The notes beneath the pieces are model-generated. The model did no database searches, was not told the origin of the DNA, and saw only the letters and a program-made list of their open reading frames with translations. Positions 29,539 through 38,834 of a stretch of 64,000 nt of DNA are shown here, piece after piece. Within the stretch, counting starts at the first letter, position 1. Every line of letters begins with the position of its first letter. Source of the DNA: Lachnospiraceae bacterium. Lineage in GTDB: Bacteria; Bacillota; Clostridia; Lachnospirales; Lachnospiraceae. The translations under genes and the position numbers were made by a program. The DNA lies in contig JAFVHP010000037.1 in assembly GCA_017474455.1 (NCBI GenBank), forward strand, positions 62,001 to 126,000, written 5' to 3'.

Positions 29539-31152
29539 ATGGCAGAACTTAATCTGGAAAAGTATGGCATCACCGGCGTGACGGAGATCGTTCACAATCC
29601 TTCCTACGAAGTACTCTTTGAAGAGGAAATGAAGCCCGGACTTGAAGGCTTCGAAAAGGGCCAGCTCACTGAGCTCGATGCAGTCAACGTTATGACCGGC
29701 GTTTATACCGGCCGCTCCCCCAAGGATAAATACATCGTTATGGATGAGAATTCCAAGGACACCGTATGGTGGACGACAGAAGGCTATCCGAACGACAACC
29801 ACCCCATGAGCGAAGAGACCTGGGCATATGTCAAGGATCTCGCGAAGAAGCAGCTTTCCGGCAAGAGACTGTTCGTCGTCGATACATTCTGCGGCGCGAA
29901 CAAAGATACCCGCATGGGCGTCCGTTTCATCATGGAAGTTGCCTGGCAGGCACATTTCGTAAAGAACATGTTCATCGTCCCCACAGACGAGGAGCTGGCT
30001 GTTTACGAACCTGATTTCGTCGTTTACTGCGCAGCGAAAGCCAGCGTAGAGAATTACAAGGAACTCGGCCTTAACTCCGACACCTGCGTCGCTTTCAATA
30101 TCACCAGCCGTGAACAGGTCATCCTGAACACATGGTACGGCGGCGAGATGAAGAAGGGCCTGTTCTCCATGATGAACTATTACCTTCCTCTGAAGGGCAT
30201 CGCTTCCATGCACTGCTCTGCCAACACAGATATGGAAGGCAAGAACACAGCCATCTTCTTCGGCCTTTCCGGCACCGGCAAGACCACCCTTTCCACAGAT
30301 CCCAAGAGACTGCTCATCGGCGATGACGAGCACGGTTGGGACGACAACGGCGTATTCAACTTCGAAGGCGGCTGCTACGCTAAGGTCATCAACCTCGACA
30401 AGGATTCCGAGCCCGATATCTACAACGCCATCAGGCGCAATGCCCTGCTTGAGAACGTTACCGTAGACGAGAACGGCAAGATAGATTTCGCTGACAAGAG
30501 CGTTACCGAGAACACACGCGTTTCCTATCCGATCGAGCACATTGAGAATATCGTAAAGAAGGTCAACCCTGTTTCCTCCGGTCCGGATGCACAGAGTGTC
30601 ATCTTCCTTTCCGCTGACGCTTTCGGCGTACTGCCTCCTGTCTCCATCCTTACACCCGAGCAGACACAGTACTACTTCCTCAGCGGTTTCACAGCAAAGC
30701 TTGCAGGAACAGAGCGCGGCATCACTGAACCCACTCCTACATTCTCCGCATGCTTCGGCCAGGCTTTCCTTGAGCTGCATCCCACAAAGTACGGCGAAGA
30801 GCTTGTCAAGAAGATGCAGAAGGCCGGCGCAAAGGCTTATCTTGTCAACACAGGCTGGAACGGCACAGGCAAGCGTATCTCCATCAAGGATACCCGCGGC
30901 ATCATCGACGCTATCCTGAACGGCGAAGTCAACAAGGCAGAGACCAAGCAGATCCCGATCTTCGATTTCGAAGTTCCCACTGCTCTTCCGGGTGTTGATC
31001 CCGCTATCCTCGATCCCCGCGACACATATGCCGACGCAGCTGAATGGGATGAGAAGGCAAAGGATCTGGCCGGCAGGTTCATCAAGAACTTCAAGAAGTA
31101 TGAGACAAACGAAGCCGGCAAGGCTCTCGTAGCAGCAGGCCCCCAGCTGTAA
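29539..31152 (+). CDS. pckA: Phosphoenolpyruvate carboxykinase (ATP)
   Basis: Interconverts oxaloacetate and PEP with ATP/ADP; in fermentative anaerobes often run toward oxaloacetate. It has 537 residues. The kinase-1a loop [11 protein letters not shown], the metal site [11 protein letters not shown] and the adenine-side [17 protein letters not shown] are intact. GAAAGAGG precedes the ATG. The 123-base upstream region is AT-rich, with a possible TTGATT-17-TAAAAG promoter near 29432-29460. It ends at a strong terminator. Codon choice looks more biased than in its neighbours, as expected of a highly expressed enzyme. Confidence 0.95.
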   Translation: MAELNLEKYGITGVTEIVHNPSYEVLFEEEMKPGLEGFEKGQLTELDAVNVMTGVYTGRSPKDKYIVMDENSKDTVWWTTEGYPNDNHPMSEETWAYVKDLAKKQLSGKRLFVVDTFCGANKDTRMGVRFIMEVAWQAHFVKNMFIVPTDEELAVYEPDFVVYCAAKASVENYKELGLNSDTCVAFNITSREQVILNTWYGGEMKKGLFSMMNYYLPLKGIASMHCSANTDMEGKNTAIFFGLSGTGKTTLSTDPKRLLIGDDEHGWDDNGVFNFEGGCYAKVINLDKDSEPDIYNAIRRNALLENVTVDENGKIDFADKSVTENTRVSYPIEHIENIVKKVNPVSSGPDAQSVIFLSADAFGVLPPVSILTPEQTQYYFLSGFTAKLAGTERGITEPTPTFSACFGQAFLELHPTKYGEELVKKMQKAGAKAYLVNTGWNGTGKRISIKDTRGIIDAILNGEVNKAETKQIPIFDFEVPTALPGVDPAILDPRDTYADAAEWDEKAKDLAGRFIKNFKKYETNEAGKALVAAGPQL

Positions 31153-31225
31153 TTACCCGACCTGATGTTCGGTTATGACCTTCATGGTCATTGCTGACCG
31201 GTGCAGGACCTGAAATGGTATGCTG

Positions 31226-31277
31226 CTGCCGCAGACGGAAAGGATCAGATGATCCAAACCGTCTGCGGCAGTTTTTT
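31226..31277 (+). terminator. pckA terminator
   Basis: CTGCCGCAGACGG (31226-31238) pairs with CCGTCTGCGGCAG (31259-31271), a perfect 13-bp stem with an inner GGATC/GATCC stem, followed by TTTTTT. Confidence 0.9.
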
Positions 31278-31310
31278 GTTTTACCGGCGGTGCTTTGCAC
31301 ATAAACAGGC

Positions 31311-31339
31311 TTGAAAACAGACACTTAAGCTTCTATAAT
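31311..31339 (+). promoter_or_regulatory. livK promoter
   Basis: TTGAAA (31311-31316), exactly 17 bases, TATAAT (31334-31339). A leader of about 100 AT-rich bases follows before the AGGAGGAG site of livK. Confidence 0.75.
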
Positions 31340-31449
31340 GCAGTATTAAGTTTTTGTTATGCATAATTATTCAGCAATGTGGGACCGGAATCCACGGAGC
31401 AGGATATGCATAATAAAAGAACAAATACATAATTACGAGGAGGAGAATT

Positions 31450-32697
31450 ATGAAGAATCACGGCTTAGTCAAAAAAGTGCTTGCTGCTCTTATGGCTGTA
31501 TCCATGATGGCTGCACTCACAGCCTGCGGCGGCTCAGGCTCTTCAGGATCAGCAGACAGCGCTGAGGCGGCTCCTGCAGCGGAAGCTTCCGCGGAAGCAG
31601 CGGGCGGCGTTATCAAGATCGGTGGATCAGGCCCTCTGACCGGCGGCGCTGCCGTGTACGGCACAGCGGTCAAGGACGCGGCAGAGCTTGCTGTTGCTGA
31701 GATCAACGCGAAGGGCGGCCAGCAGTTTGAGCTCCGTTTCGAAGATGACGCGCACGATGCCGAAAAGGCAGTTACCGCTTATGGCGCGTTAAAGGACTGG
31801 GGCATGCAGATCTCTCTCTGCACCGTTACCTCTTCACCCGGCGCGGCAGCAGCTCCGCTCTATGATGAGGACAACATTTTTGCCATCACCCCTTCGGGCT
31901 CATCTCTGGCAGTCATCTACCAGGATGCTGATAACGCGGCAAATCCTTACGGCAACATTTTCCAGATGTGCTTTACAGACCCCAACCAGGGCGTAGCGAG
32001 TGCCGATTATCTGGCAGCGCATCCGGATCTTGGCTCCAAGGTCGCTGTTATCTACAAGAACGACGACAACTACTCCAGCGGCGTTTTCAACAAGTTCAAG
32101 GCAGAATCCGAGGTCAAAGGCCTTGAGATCGTTTATGACGGGACATTTGATGATTCCAACGCTTCCGATTTCTCTGTACAGCTGACAAAGGCACAGGCTG
32201 CGGGCGCCGATATCCTGTTCCTGCCTATCTATTACGAACCCGCTTCCCTGATCCTTACCCAGGCTAACCAGATGGGCTATGCGCCTACCGTCTTCGGTAT
32301 CGACGGCATGGACGGCATCCTGACTCTGGAAGGTTTCGACACTTCCCTCGCGGAAGGCGTTTACCTGCTGACACCTTTCTCAGCGGACGCTACCGACGAC
32401 CTTACAAAGAACTTTGTTGAGAATTACAAGGCAAAGAAGGACGGTGAGATCCCGAACCAGTTCGCGGCGGATGCTTATGACTGCATCTATGCAATTGCCC
32501 AGGCCGTTGAGGCTGCAGGCATTACCGCTGATATGAGCGCTTCCGAGATCTGCGACAAGCTCGTAGGACAGTTCACATCCATGACCTTTAACGGCCTCAC
32601 AGGCCAGAACGTCACATGGTCAGAGACCGGTGAAGTTTCCAAGTCCCCCAAGGCTGTTGTCATTCAGGGCGGCGTCTATGTAGGTGTTGAGGACTGA
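31450..32697 (+). CDS. livK: Branched-chain amino acid ABC transporter, substrate-binding lipoprotein
   Basis: 415 residues. A lipoprotein signal peptide ends at LTAC with lipid-modified Cys26, followed by a Gly/Ser/Ala/Glu linker. The type I periplasmic-binding fold starts at IKIGGSGPLTGGAAVYG. It is surface-anchored and delivers substrate to LivHM. It is first in the liv cluster, separated from livH by a terminator that would keep the binding protein in excess. Specificity within branched-chain or related amino acids is not resolvable here. Confidence 0.9.
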   Translation: MKNHGLVKKVLAALMAVSMMAALTACGGSGSSGSADSAEAAPAAEASAEAAGGVIKIGGSGPLTGGAAVYGTAVKDAAELAVAEINAKGGQQFELRFEDDAHDAEKAVTAYGALKDWGMQISLCTVTSSPGAAAAPLYDEDNIFAITPSGSSLAVIYQDADNAANPYGNIFQMCFTDPNQGVASADYLAAHPDLGSKVAVIYKNDDNYSSGVFNKFKAESEVKGLEIVYDGTFDDSNASDFSVQLTKAQAAGADILFLPIYYEPASLILTQANQMGYAPTVFGIDGMDGILTLEGFDTSLAEGVYLLTPFSADATDDLTKNFVENYKAKKDGEIPNQFAADAYDCIYAIAQAVEAAGITADMSASEICDKLVGQFTSMTFNGLTGQNVTWSETGEVSKSPKAVVIQGGVYVGVED

Positions 32698-32744
32698 CCG
32701 CGGATCTGCGTCAGGACTGCATTTCATTCAATAACGGACCAACA

Positions 32745-32779
32745 GGGGCTCCGCGGCGTAAGGCTGCGGAGCCTTCTTT
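32745..32779 (+). terminator. Terminator between livK and livH
   Basis: GGCTCCGC (32747-32754) pairs with GCGGAGCC (32766-32773), followed by TTCTTT. Partial read-through plus the promoter at 32789 would set the livK to livHMGF ratio. Confidence 0.75.
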
Positions 32780-32788
32780 GTCATAGTA

Positions 32789-32817
32789 CGGACAGATGCC
32801 GGCTCTAGTGATATAAT
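32789..32817 (+). promoter_or_regulatory. Extended -10 promoter for livHMGF
   Basis: TGATATAAT gives a TGn-extended TATAAT (32812-32817), with a weak -35 CGGACA (32789-32794) at 17 bases. Confidence 0.5.
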
Positions 32818-32888
32818 AAAAAACCATAGTGATTTGCAGATCAGCCGCGGCTGACCGGAAATACATCTTTTGAGGGGATCATAAAACA

Positions 32889-33764
32889 ATGGAATTCTTA
32901 TCGTACCTGATCAACGGACTGGGGCTGGGCAGTGTCTACGCCATCATCGCCCTGGGCTACACCATGGTGTACGGCATTGCCAAAATGCTGAACTTTGCCC
33001 ATGGGGACGTCATTATGATCGGCGCATACGTGGCGTTCTTCGCGCTGACCAATTTCGGGCTGCCGCTCATACCGGCAGTGCTGCTCTCCGTCATTGTCTG
33101 TACAGTGCTGGGCGTCACGATCGAAAGGCTCGCCTATAAGCCGCTCCGGCAGGCATCCAGTCTCTCGGTACTGATCACGGCGATCGGTGTCAGCTATTTC
33201 CTGCAGAACGGGGCACAGCTCCTTTGGTCGTCGGCGACAAAAGTGTTCCCAGCGGTGATATCCAACGGGTCGCTGAATATCGGGAGCCTGCAGATATCCT
33301 ATCTGACGCTGATCACGATCTGTGTCTGCATTCTGGTCATGGCGGCGCTGACGCTGTTCATCAACAGGACATCGACCGGGCGCGCGATGCGGGCCTGTTC
33401 TGAAGACAAGGGCGCCGCGGCGCTGATGGGCATCAATGTCAATTTTATTATTTCCGTTACATTTGCGATCGGTTCGGGACTGGCGGCCATCGCGTCCGTG
33501 CTGCTCTGCTCGACCTATCCTTCCGTATTTCCTACGCTGGGCGCCATGCCCGGCATCAAAGCGTTTACGGCCGCGGTCTTCGGCGGGATCGGATCCATCC
33601 CCGGGGCTTTCCTGGGAGGCCTCCTGCTCGGTGTGATCGAGATCCTGGCAAAAGCGTATATTTCTACCCAGCTGTCCGATGCGATCGTTTTTGCGGTACT
33701 GATCGTCGTACTGCTGATCAAGCCTACCGGGCTCCTTGGCAGGAAGCTAAGTGAGAAGGTTTAA
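32889..33764 (+). CDS. livH: Branched-chain amino acid ABC transporter permease
   Basis: 291 residues of mostly hydrophobic helices. Opening LINGLGLGSVYAIIALGYTMVYGI and the later GIGSIPGAFLGGLLLGVIE segment are typical of LivH. It is an inner-membrane partner of LivM. GAGGGG precedes the ATG. It lies 10 bases before livM. Confidence 0.93.
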   Translation: MEFLSYLINGLGLGSVYAIIALGYTMVYGIAKMLNFAHGDVIMIGAYVAFFALTNFGLPLIPAVLLSVIVCTVLGVTIERLAYKPLRQASSLSVLITAIGVSYFLQNGAQLLWSSATKVFPAVISNGSLNIGSLQISYLTLITICVCILVMAALTLFINRTSTGRAMRACSEDKGAAALMGINVNFIISVTFAIGSGLAAIASVLLCSTYPSVFPTLGAMPGIKAFTAAVFGGIGSIPGAFLGGLLLGVIEILAKAYISTQLSDAIVFAVLIVVLLIKPTGLLGRKLSEKV

Positions 33765-33774
33765 GGAGGGGAGC

Positions 33775-34854
33775 ATGAAGAATAAAAAACAGCTGTTTAT
33801 CTTTGACCCCGCCTACCGCGGAAGGACGGCGTCCTTCACCCTGGTGATCGCAGCCTATGTGATCCTGCAGGCCTTAAGATCCAGCGGGAATCTTTCCAGC
33901 CTTTTCGCGTCGCTGCTCGTACCGGTAACGTGTTATATCGTCGCGGCGATCGGGCTGAACCTCAATGTAAGTGTATCCGGGGAACTGAACCTCGGCCAGG
34001 CCGGTTTTATGAGCGTGGGCGCCTTTACGGCGGTCTGCGTTTCGGGAAGGCTTGTCGCGGCTGTCTCCGCGGGCATACCCAGGCTGATCATCTCGATCCT
34101 GTGCGGAGCGGTCATCGCCGCGCTGTTCGGGTTTGCCATCGGCGTGCCGGTCTTAAAGCTGCAGGGCGATTACCTGGCGATCGTGACGCTGGCCTTCGGC
34201 CAGATCATCAAGAGCCTGATCACGAATATGTATCTTGGCTTTGATGAAAACGGTTTCCAGTTCAGCTTTGTGGAAAACAAGTGCAGCCTTGCCCCCGGCG
34301 GCAAGATGCTGCTGAACGGGCCGATGGGCGCGACCGGCACGCAGAGGATCGCGAACTTTACGGCCGGGACCGTGCTGATCATCATCGCGCTCATCATCGT
34401 CTACAACCTGATATACAGCAAGAGCGGGCGCGCGATCATGGCCTGCAGGGACAACCGGATCGCCGCGGAGCTGACCGGTATCCATATCGCCAATACCAAG
34501 ATGCTCTCGTTCGTGGTCTCCGCGGGGCTTGCCGGCGCCGCAGGCGCGCTCTACGGACTGAATTATTCTACGCTGGTGCCGAATAAATTCGATTTCAATA
34601 CATCGATCCTGATCCTTGTATATGTAGTCCTCGGCGGACTGGGCAATATGACGGGTACGATCATTTCCACCATCGTCCTGGTCCTTCTTCCCGAACTGCT
34701 GCGTTCCCTGCAGGATTACCGTATGCTCATTTATGCCATCGTACTGATCCTGATCATGCTGATCACGAATAACGAGAAAGTGAAGACGATGACCAAAAGC
34801 CTGCGCAGCAGGTTTGCCGCGGGACGCGGGGCAGACAAGAAGGAGGCGGCGTAA
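33775..34854 (+). CDS. livM: Branched-chain amino acid ABC transporter permease
   Basis: 359 residues from the ATG at 33775, which follows AAGGAGGGG; an earlier ATG-like start inside livH lacks a site. Family features include LNLNVSVSGELNLGQAGFMSVGA and KLQGDYLAIVTLAFGQI, plus the late GGLGNMTG segment. Multi-pass membrane protein. The C-terminus is basic. Confidence 0.93.
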   Translation: MKNKKQLFIFDPAYRGRTASFTLVIAAYVILQALRSSGNLSSLFASLLVPVTCYIVAAIGLNLNVSVSGELNLGQAGFMSVGAFTAVCVSGRLVAAVSAGIPRLIISILCGAVIAALFGFAIGVPVLKLQGDYLAIVTLAFGQIIKSLITNMYLGFDENGFQFSFVENKCSLAPGGKMLLNGPMGATGTQRIANFTAGTVLIIIALIIVYNLIYSKSGRAIMACRDNRIAAELTGIHIANTKMLSFVVSAGLAGAAGALYGLNYSTLVPNKFDFNTSILILVYVVLGGLGNMTGTIISTIVLVLLPELLRSLQDYRMLIYAIVLILIMLITNNEKVKTMTKSLRSRFAAGRGADKKEAA

Positions 34855-34855
34855 A

Positions 34856-35626
34856 ATGGCGGACAGGAAAGTGATCCTTGATATACAGGGCCTCGGCATT
34901 GATTTCGGAGGCCTGACCGCGGTCAACGATCTGAACATGCAGGTCTATGAAGGCGAGATCGCCGGCCTTATCGGGCCGAACGGCGCAGGCAAGACAACGG
35001 TCTTCAATATGCTGACAAAAGTCTACCAGCCTACCAGGGGGAAGATCTTCTTTGACGGCATGGACCTGGAGAAAAAGAACGTCGTTGACACGACCAAAGC
35101 CGGTATTGCCAGGACTTTCCAGAATATCAGGCTGTTTTCCGGGCTTTCCGTCCTCGACAACGTCCTGACGGGCTATCATAACGCGATCACCTATTCGCCG
35201 GTGGAAGCTGTGCTCCGCCTGCATTCCTACCGCAGGCAGGAGAGGGAAGCGCGGGAGAAAGCGCTGGAGCTCCTCGATATAATGGAACTGAAAGACGATG
35301 CGGAAGTTATCGCGGGCAATCTCCCGTACGGCGCCCAGAGGCGCCTTGAGATCGCCCGTGCACTGGCGACCGGGCCGAAGCTCCTGCTTCTGGATGAGCC
35401 CGCAGCCGGTATGAATCCGCAGGAGACCGAGGAGCTGATGAAGATGATCCGCTTTATCAGGGATCACTTTGAGATCTCCGTTCTTCTGATCGAACATGAT
35501 ATGAAGCTGGTCATGGGCATCTGCGAAAGGATCACCGTCCTGAACTACGGCATGATGCTTTCACAGGGCACGCCGGAACAGATCCAGGCTGATCCGGCGG
35601 TCATCAAGGCCTATCTGGGCGACTGA
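34856..35626 (+). CDS. livG: Branched-chain amino acid ABC transporter ATPase
   Basis: 256 residues. Walker A GPNGAGKTT, the family segment GIARTFQNIRLF, the signature region PYGAQRRLEIARAL (YG-A-Q in place of LSGGQ, common in LivG) and Walker B LLLLDEPAAGMNP. The start at 34856 follows GGAGG and the livM stop. It energises LivHM with LivF. Confidence 0.93.
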   Translation: MADRKVILDIQGLGIDFGGLTAVNDLNMQVYEGEIAGLIGPNGAGKTTVFNMLTKVYQPTRGKIFFDGMDLEKKNVVDTTKAGIARTFQNIRLFSGLSVLDNVLTGYHNAITYSPVEAVLRLHSYRRQEREAREKALELLDIMELKDDAEVIAGNLPYGAQRRLEIARALATGPKLLLLDEPAAGMNPQETEELMKMIRFIRDHFEISVLLIEHDMKLVMGICERITVLNYGMMLSQGTPEQIQADPAVIKAYLGD

Positions 35627-35641
35627 CAGGGAGGAAGGCAC

Positions 35642-36346
35642 ATGCTGAAAGTAGAGAATCTGAAAGTACAGTACGGCATGATCGAAGCCATCAAGGGCAT
35701 CTCCTTTGAGGTCGGCGATGGTGAGATCGTTACGCTGATCGGCGCCAACGGCGCGGGAAAGACCACTACGATGCACGCGATCTCCGGACTGGTAAAGCCC
35801 GCGTCAGGCTCCATTACGCTGGACGGGAAGGAACTGACCAGGACGGCTCCGCATAAGATCGTGGAGATGGGCCTCGCGCAGGTCCCCGAAGGAAGGCGTG
35901 TTTTTGCGCAGCAGACGGTGGAAGAAAATCTGGCGCTCGGTGCCTATACAAGGAAGGACAAGGACGCGGTGGCCAGGGACCTGGAAGAAGTCTACACGCT
36001 TTTCCCCAGGCTGAAGGAGAGGAGCGCACAGACGGCAGGGACTCTTTCGGGGGGAGAACAGCAGATGCTGGCCATGGGAAGGGCGCTGATGGCGAAACCT
36101 TCCATCGTGCTGATGGATGAGCCTTCCATGGGACTTTCTCCGCTCCTCGTATCCGAGATCTTCAGGATCATTGAGGAGATCAATGAAAAGGGCACAACTG
36201 TCCTCCTCGTGGAGCAGAACGCGAAGAGGGCGCTTGCCATAGCTGACAGGGCATATGTCCTGGAGACCGGTGTGATCACACTTGCCGGTACAGGGGAAGA
36301 ACTTGCAAACGATGAAAGGGTAAGAAAAGCTTATCTCGGGGGGTAA
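35642..36346 (+). CDS. livF: Branched-chain amino acid ABC transporter ATPase
   Basis: 234 residues. Walker A GANGAGKTT, signature TLSGGEQQMLAMGRAL, Walker B IVLMDEPSMGLSP and VEQNAKRAL are as in LivF. GGGAGGAAGGC precedes the ATG. Five bases separate it from the CBS-ACT gene. Confidence 0.93.
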   Translation: MLKVENLKVQYGMIEAIKGISFEVGDGEIVTLIGANGAGKTTTMHAISGLVKPASGSITLDGKELTRTAPHKIVEMGLAQVPEGRRVFAQQTVEENLALGAYTRKDKDAVARDLEEVYTLFPRLKERSAQTAGTLSGGEQQMLAMGRALMAKPSIVLMDEPSMGLSPLLVSEIFRIIEEINEKGTTVLLVEQNAKRALAIADRAYVLETGVITLAGTGEELANDERVRKAYLGG

Positions 36347-36350
36347 AACA

Positions 36351-37046
36351 ATGTATGTAAAGGATCATATGACAAAAGAACCGCTGACGATCACCAGGGA
36401 TACCGTGATCTCAAAAGCCCTGGAGATCATGCGGAAAAACGATTTCCACAGACTTCCCGTCGTGGATGAAAACGGTAAGATCGTCGGCCTTGTGACCGGC
36501 GGGCTCGTGGAGGAAGAGAGCGGTTCCAGGAGCACTTCACTGTCGATCTATGAGCTGAATTACCTTCTGTCCAAGACAGCGGTAGAGAGCATCATGATCA
36601 AAAATGTATTAACGATCACGCAGGACGTTATCCTGGAAGAGGCGGCACAGGTCATGATCGATAACGACATCTCGTGCCTGCCGGTCGTTGACGAAAGCCA
36701 GAAGGTGATCGGGATCATAACCGAAAAGGATATTTTCCAGGCGTTCAACGACGTGTTGGGATACCGTCACCAGGGTACCCGTTTCGTGATCAGCTGCGAG
36801 GACAGGCCGGGTTATTTCATCGGGATCGCGCAGCTTTTCGCGCAGAATGATGCCAATCTGGAGTCCATAGCGCTGTATCACACCGAAGCGCGCGGGACAG
36901 AAGTCGTCGTAAAAGCGACCGGGGAGATTGAGACCGGCAAGATGACGCGCATACTGGTGAGGGCAGGTTACAATGTGACCGACGTCGTACAGACGACCCG
37001 GCAGGGCGGGACGCTTCGTTTCTCGGTGCCGAAGTTTGTTGACTGA
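36351..37046 (+). CDS. CBS-pair and ACT domain protein
   Basis: 231 residues: two CBS repeats (about 1-62 and 75-135; DHMTKEPLTI, HRLPVVDENG, CLPVVDESQK) followed by an ACT domain (about 140-215, RPGYFIGIAQLFAQNDANLES). This resembles AcuB-type sensors. CBS pairs bind adenine nucleotides and ACT domains bind amino acids. Its position as last gene of the liv operon makes it a plausible intracellular sensor of the imported amino acid. No enzymatic domain is present. Function inferred only. Confidence 0.8.
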   Translation: MYVKDHMTKEPLTITRDTVISKALEIMRKNDFHRLPVVDENGKIVGLVTGGLVEEESGSRSTSLSIYELNYLLSKTAVESIMIKNVLTITQDVILEEAAQVMIDNDISCLPVVDESQKVIGIITEKDIFQAFNDVLGYRHQGTRFVISCEDRPGYFIGIAQLFAQNDANLESIALYHTEARGTEVVVKATGEIETGKMTRILVRAGYNVTDVVQTTRQGGTLRFSVPKFVD

Positions 37047-37067
37047 TAGCAGCAGGTTATAATGCGG

Positions 37068-37093
37068 AAGGCCCTGTTCAACAGGGCCTTTTT
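37068..37093 (+). terminator. Terminator of the liv operon
   Basis: AAGGCCCTGT (37068-37077) and ACAGGGCCTT (37081-37090) form a 10-bp stem followed by TTTTT. A TATAAT (37058-37063) lies five bases upstream, the same promoter-then-hairpin order seen elsewhere in the window. Confidence 0.85.
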
Positions 37094-37169
37094 GATTGTG
37101 ACGGCATTGTCCGGATGATAAAATGGAAAAAGAGTTTTGAGGTACGGTATATCTTACAAGGAGGGTAAA

Positions 37170-37666
37170 ATGGCAAAAACGTTGGAAGAACGGAAGAAGA
37201 TCATCGAAGGCATTTTCAATTCGCACGTTCATTTCGGCGCCAGCGGTGCGGTCGTTGAAGGCACCGTGAAGAACCGTGAAGTGGCAGGCGTCGTTACCGG
37301 ATGGGGATTCCAGCTGGCGAACTTAAGCTACCGCGGCGTATGGCTGTCGACCATCGAAGGCCTGACCGTCAGGATCGACGGGGAAGAAGTGCCGCACGAT
37401 CATATGATGATCGAGCTGAAAGGGATCAAGTATCCTCTTTCCGTCGTGGGAGATCACAGCGAGGTGTCTGGGACGCAAAGGCTGTATGCAGCGTCGTAGT
37501 ATATTCCATCGGCGGCCTTTCGGAAGGGACGCACAGGCTGGAGGTCGAAGTGCTTAAGAGGGGTGACTTCGGTCATTCCTACGGCGAAGGCGTACAGGGC
37601 TATGAAGAGGCCAGGGAATTCCATACCCCCGAGTCTTACAGCTCTGACATAGAGTTTACGATCTGA
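37170..37666 (+). CDS. C-glycoside deglycosidase beta-subunit-like protein (DUF6379/CGDB; apparent frameshift near 37462)
   Basis: About 165 residues when one base is restored. The first frame covers FNSHVHFGASGAVVEG to VVGDHSE and stops at 37497-37499; the second resumes GVWDAKAVCSVVVYSIGG and runs to 37666. An extra G in GAGGTG (37461-37466) would join them as SEGVWDAK. The features LSYRGVWLSTIEGLTVRIDG and the paired beta-strand pattern match DUF6379, known as the beta subunit of C-glycoside deglycosidases such as DgpB, CarB and DfgB. AAGGAGGG precedes the ATG. The gene directly after it encodes the matching alpha-type subunit, which supports the call. Substrate unknown. Confidence 0.7.
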
Positions 37667-37685
37667 ACGGAAAGGAGAGAAAACA

Positions 37686-38702
37686 ATGGCTGACAGATTA
37701 CTTCACAGCATTACCCTGTATGGCTTCGGCGACAGATATGTCCACGGGACAGATACCCTCGATGATATTTTCAGAAGGGCAAAGGACTGCAACGGCGACG
37801 GTATCGAGATCGTTGCGCCGCAGATGGTGGAGGGCCATCCCAATCCGGATAAGGAATGGATGAAATACTTCAAGGATTCCTGCGAAAAGTACGAACTGGT
37901 TCCGGTCTGCTACAGCGTCTATATCGATTCCGGCAAGCATAAGGGCCGTTTCCTGACGGAAGAAGAGCGTCTCACCGAGACCATCAATGAGATGGAAGTC
38001 GCGAAAGAACTCGGCTTCAAAGTCGTCCGAAGCCAGGACGCGCTGCTCCCGACGACCATGGAAAAACTCCTTCCCTTCGCGGAAGCCCTGGACCTTCACC
38101 TTGCGATCGAGATGCACGGTCCTTACTGCCCTACATCCCCTATCTTCATGGAATATGAAGACCTGTTCAACAGGGCTGATTCCGAACATCTCGGCGTCGT
38201 TATGGACTTCTCGGCATTTACTTCCGGCGCGCCCGCGACAGTCCTCAACAGATTCCCTGACGACTGCTGCAACAAGCCCCTGATCCACGAGATCCGCAAA
38301 CTGTATGAAAAGACCGAGATCCCGGAGGAAGAACTTATTCAGAAGCTGTATGCCGAAGGCGGCGATGAAGTTGATGAGATGATCATCCGCAAAGAGATCT
38401 TCTCCATCCCGAAGGATTCCAAGTTCGGCGCGATCTACTGGCGTACGCATCCGGATTATGAAGGATTCCGCAGGCTTCTGAAGTGGTCGAAGTACATGCA
38501 CGGCAAATTCATGTATGTCGATGACGACCTGGTATCGGAAGGCACGGACTTCCCCGGCTTCGTCAAGATCATGAAGGAAGAAAACTACAAGGGCTTTATA
38601 GCCTCCGAATACGAAGGAAACCGTTTCCTTCCCGGCGAGAGCGACGATGTGCAGATCAAGAAGCATATCCGCATGCTGGACAAGCTCTGGGCAGAAGCAT
38701 AA
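37686..38702 (+). CDS. C-glycoside deglycosidase alpha-subunit-like TIM-barrel protein
   Basis: 338 residues of the sugar phosphate isomerase/epimerase (AP-endonuclease-2-like) superfamily. Candidate metal ligands are E142 (AIEMHGP), D174 (VVMDFSAF), H272 (YMHGKFMYV) and E308 (IASEYEGNRF). In characterised C-glycoside deglycosidases the alpha subunit is such a barrel with a divalent metal and acts on 3-oxo-glycosides in complex with the small beta subunit; that pairing is reproduced here with a 19-base gap. A plain isomerase role remains possible. The usual partner oxidoreductase that makes the 3-oxo sugar is not found nearby. AAAGGAGAG precedes the ATG. Confidence 0.7.
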   Translation: MADRLLHSITLYGFGDRYVHGTDTLDDIFRRAKDCNGDGIEIVAPQMVEGHPNPDKEWMKYFKDSCEKYELVPVCYSVYIDSGKHKGRFLTEEERLTETINEMEVAKELGFKVVRSQDALLPTTMEKLLPFAEALDLHLAIEMHGPYCPTSPIFMEYEDLFNRADSEHLGVVMDFSAFTSGAPATVLNRFPDDCCNKPLIHEIRKLYEKTEIPEEELIQKLYAEGGDEVDEMIIRKEIFSIPKDSKFGAIYWRTHPDYEGFRRLLKWSKYMHGKFMYVDDDLVSEGTDFPGFVKIMKEENYKGFIASEYEGNRFLPGESDDVQIKKHIRMLDKLWAEA

Positions 38703-38719
38703 AACAGCCTGAAATAATG

Positions 38720-38757
38720 ACGCCGGGCCGCCGCTATCTGGTGACCCGGCGTTTTTT
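38720..38757 (+). terminator. Terminator after the deglycosidase pair
   Basis: ACGCCGGG (38720-38727) pairs with CCCGGCGT (38745-38752), followed by TTTTTT. A TATAAT at 38762-38767 right after it may start the next transcript. Confidence 0.85.
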
Positions 38758-38834
38758 CATGTATAATAAATTCTGTGTGTGCATGTACGGACGGTGCATG
38801 CTTGTTGAAAAAATGCTTGAGGAGGAACAGGGGT

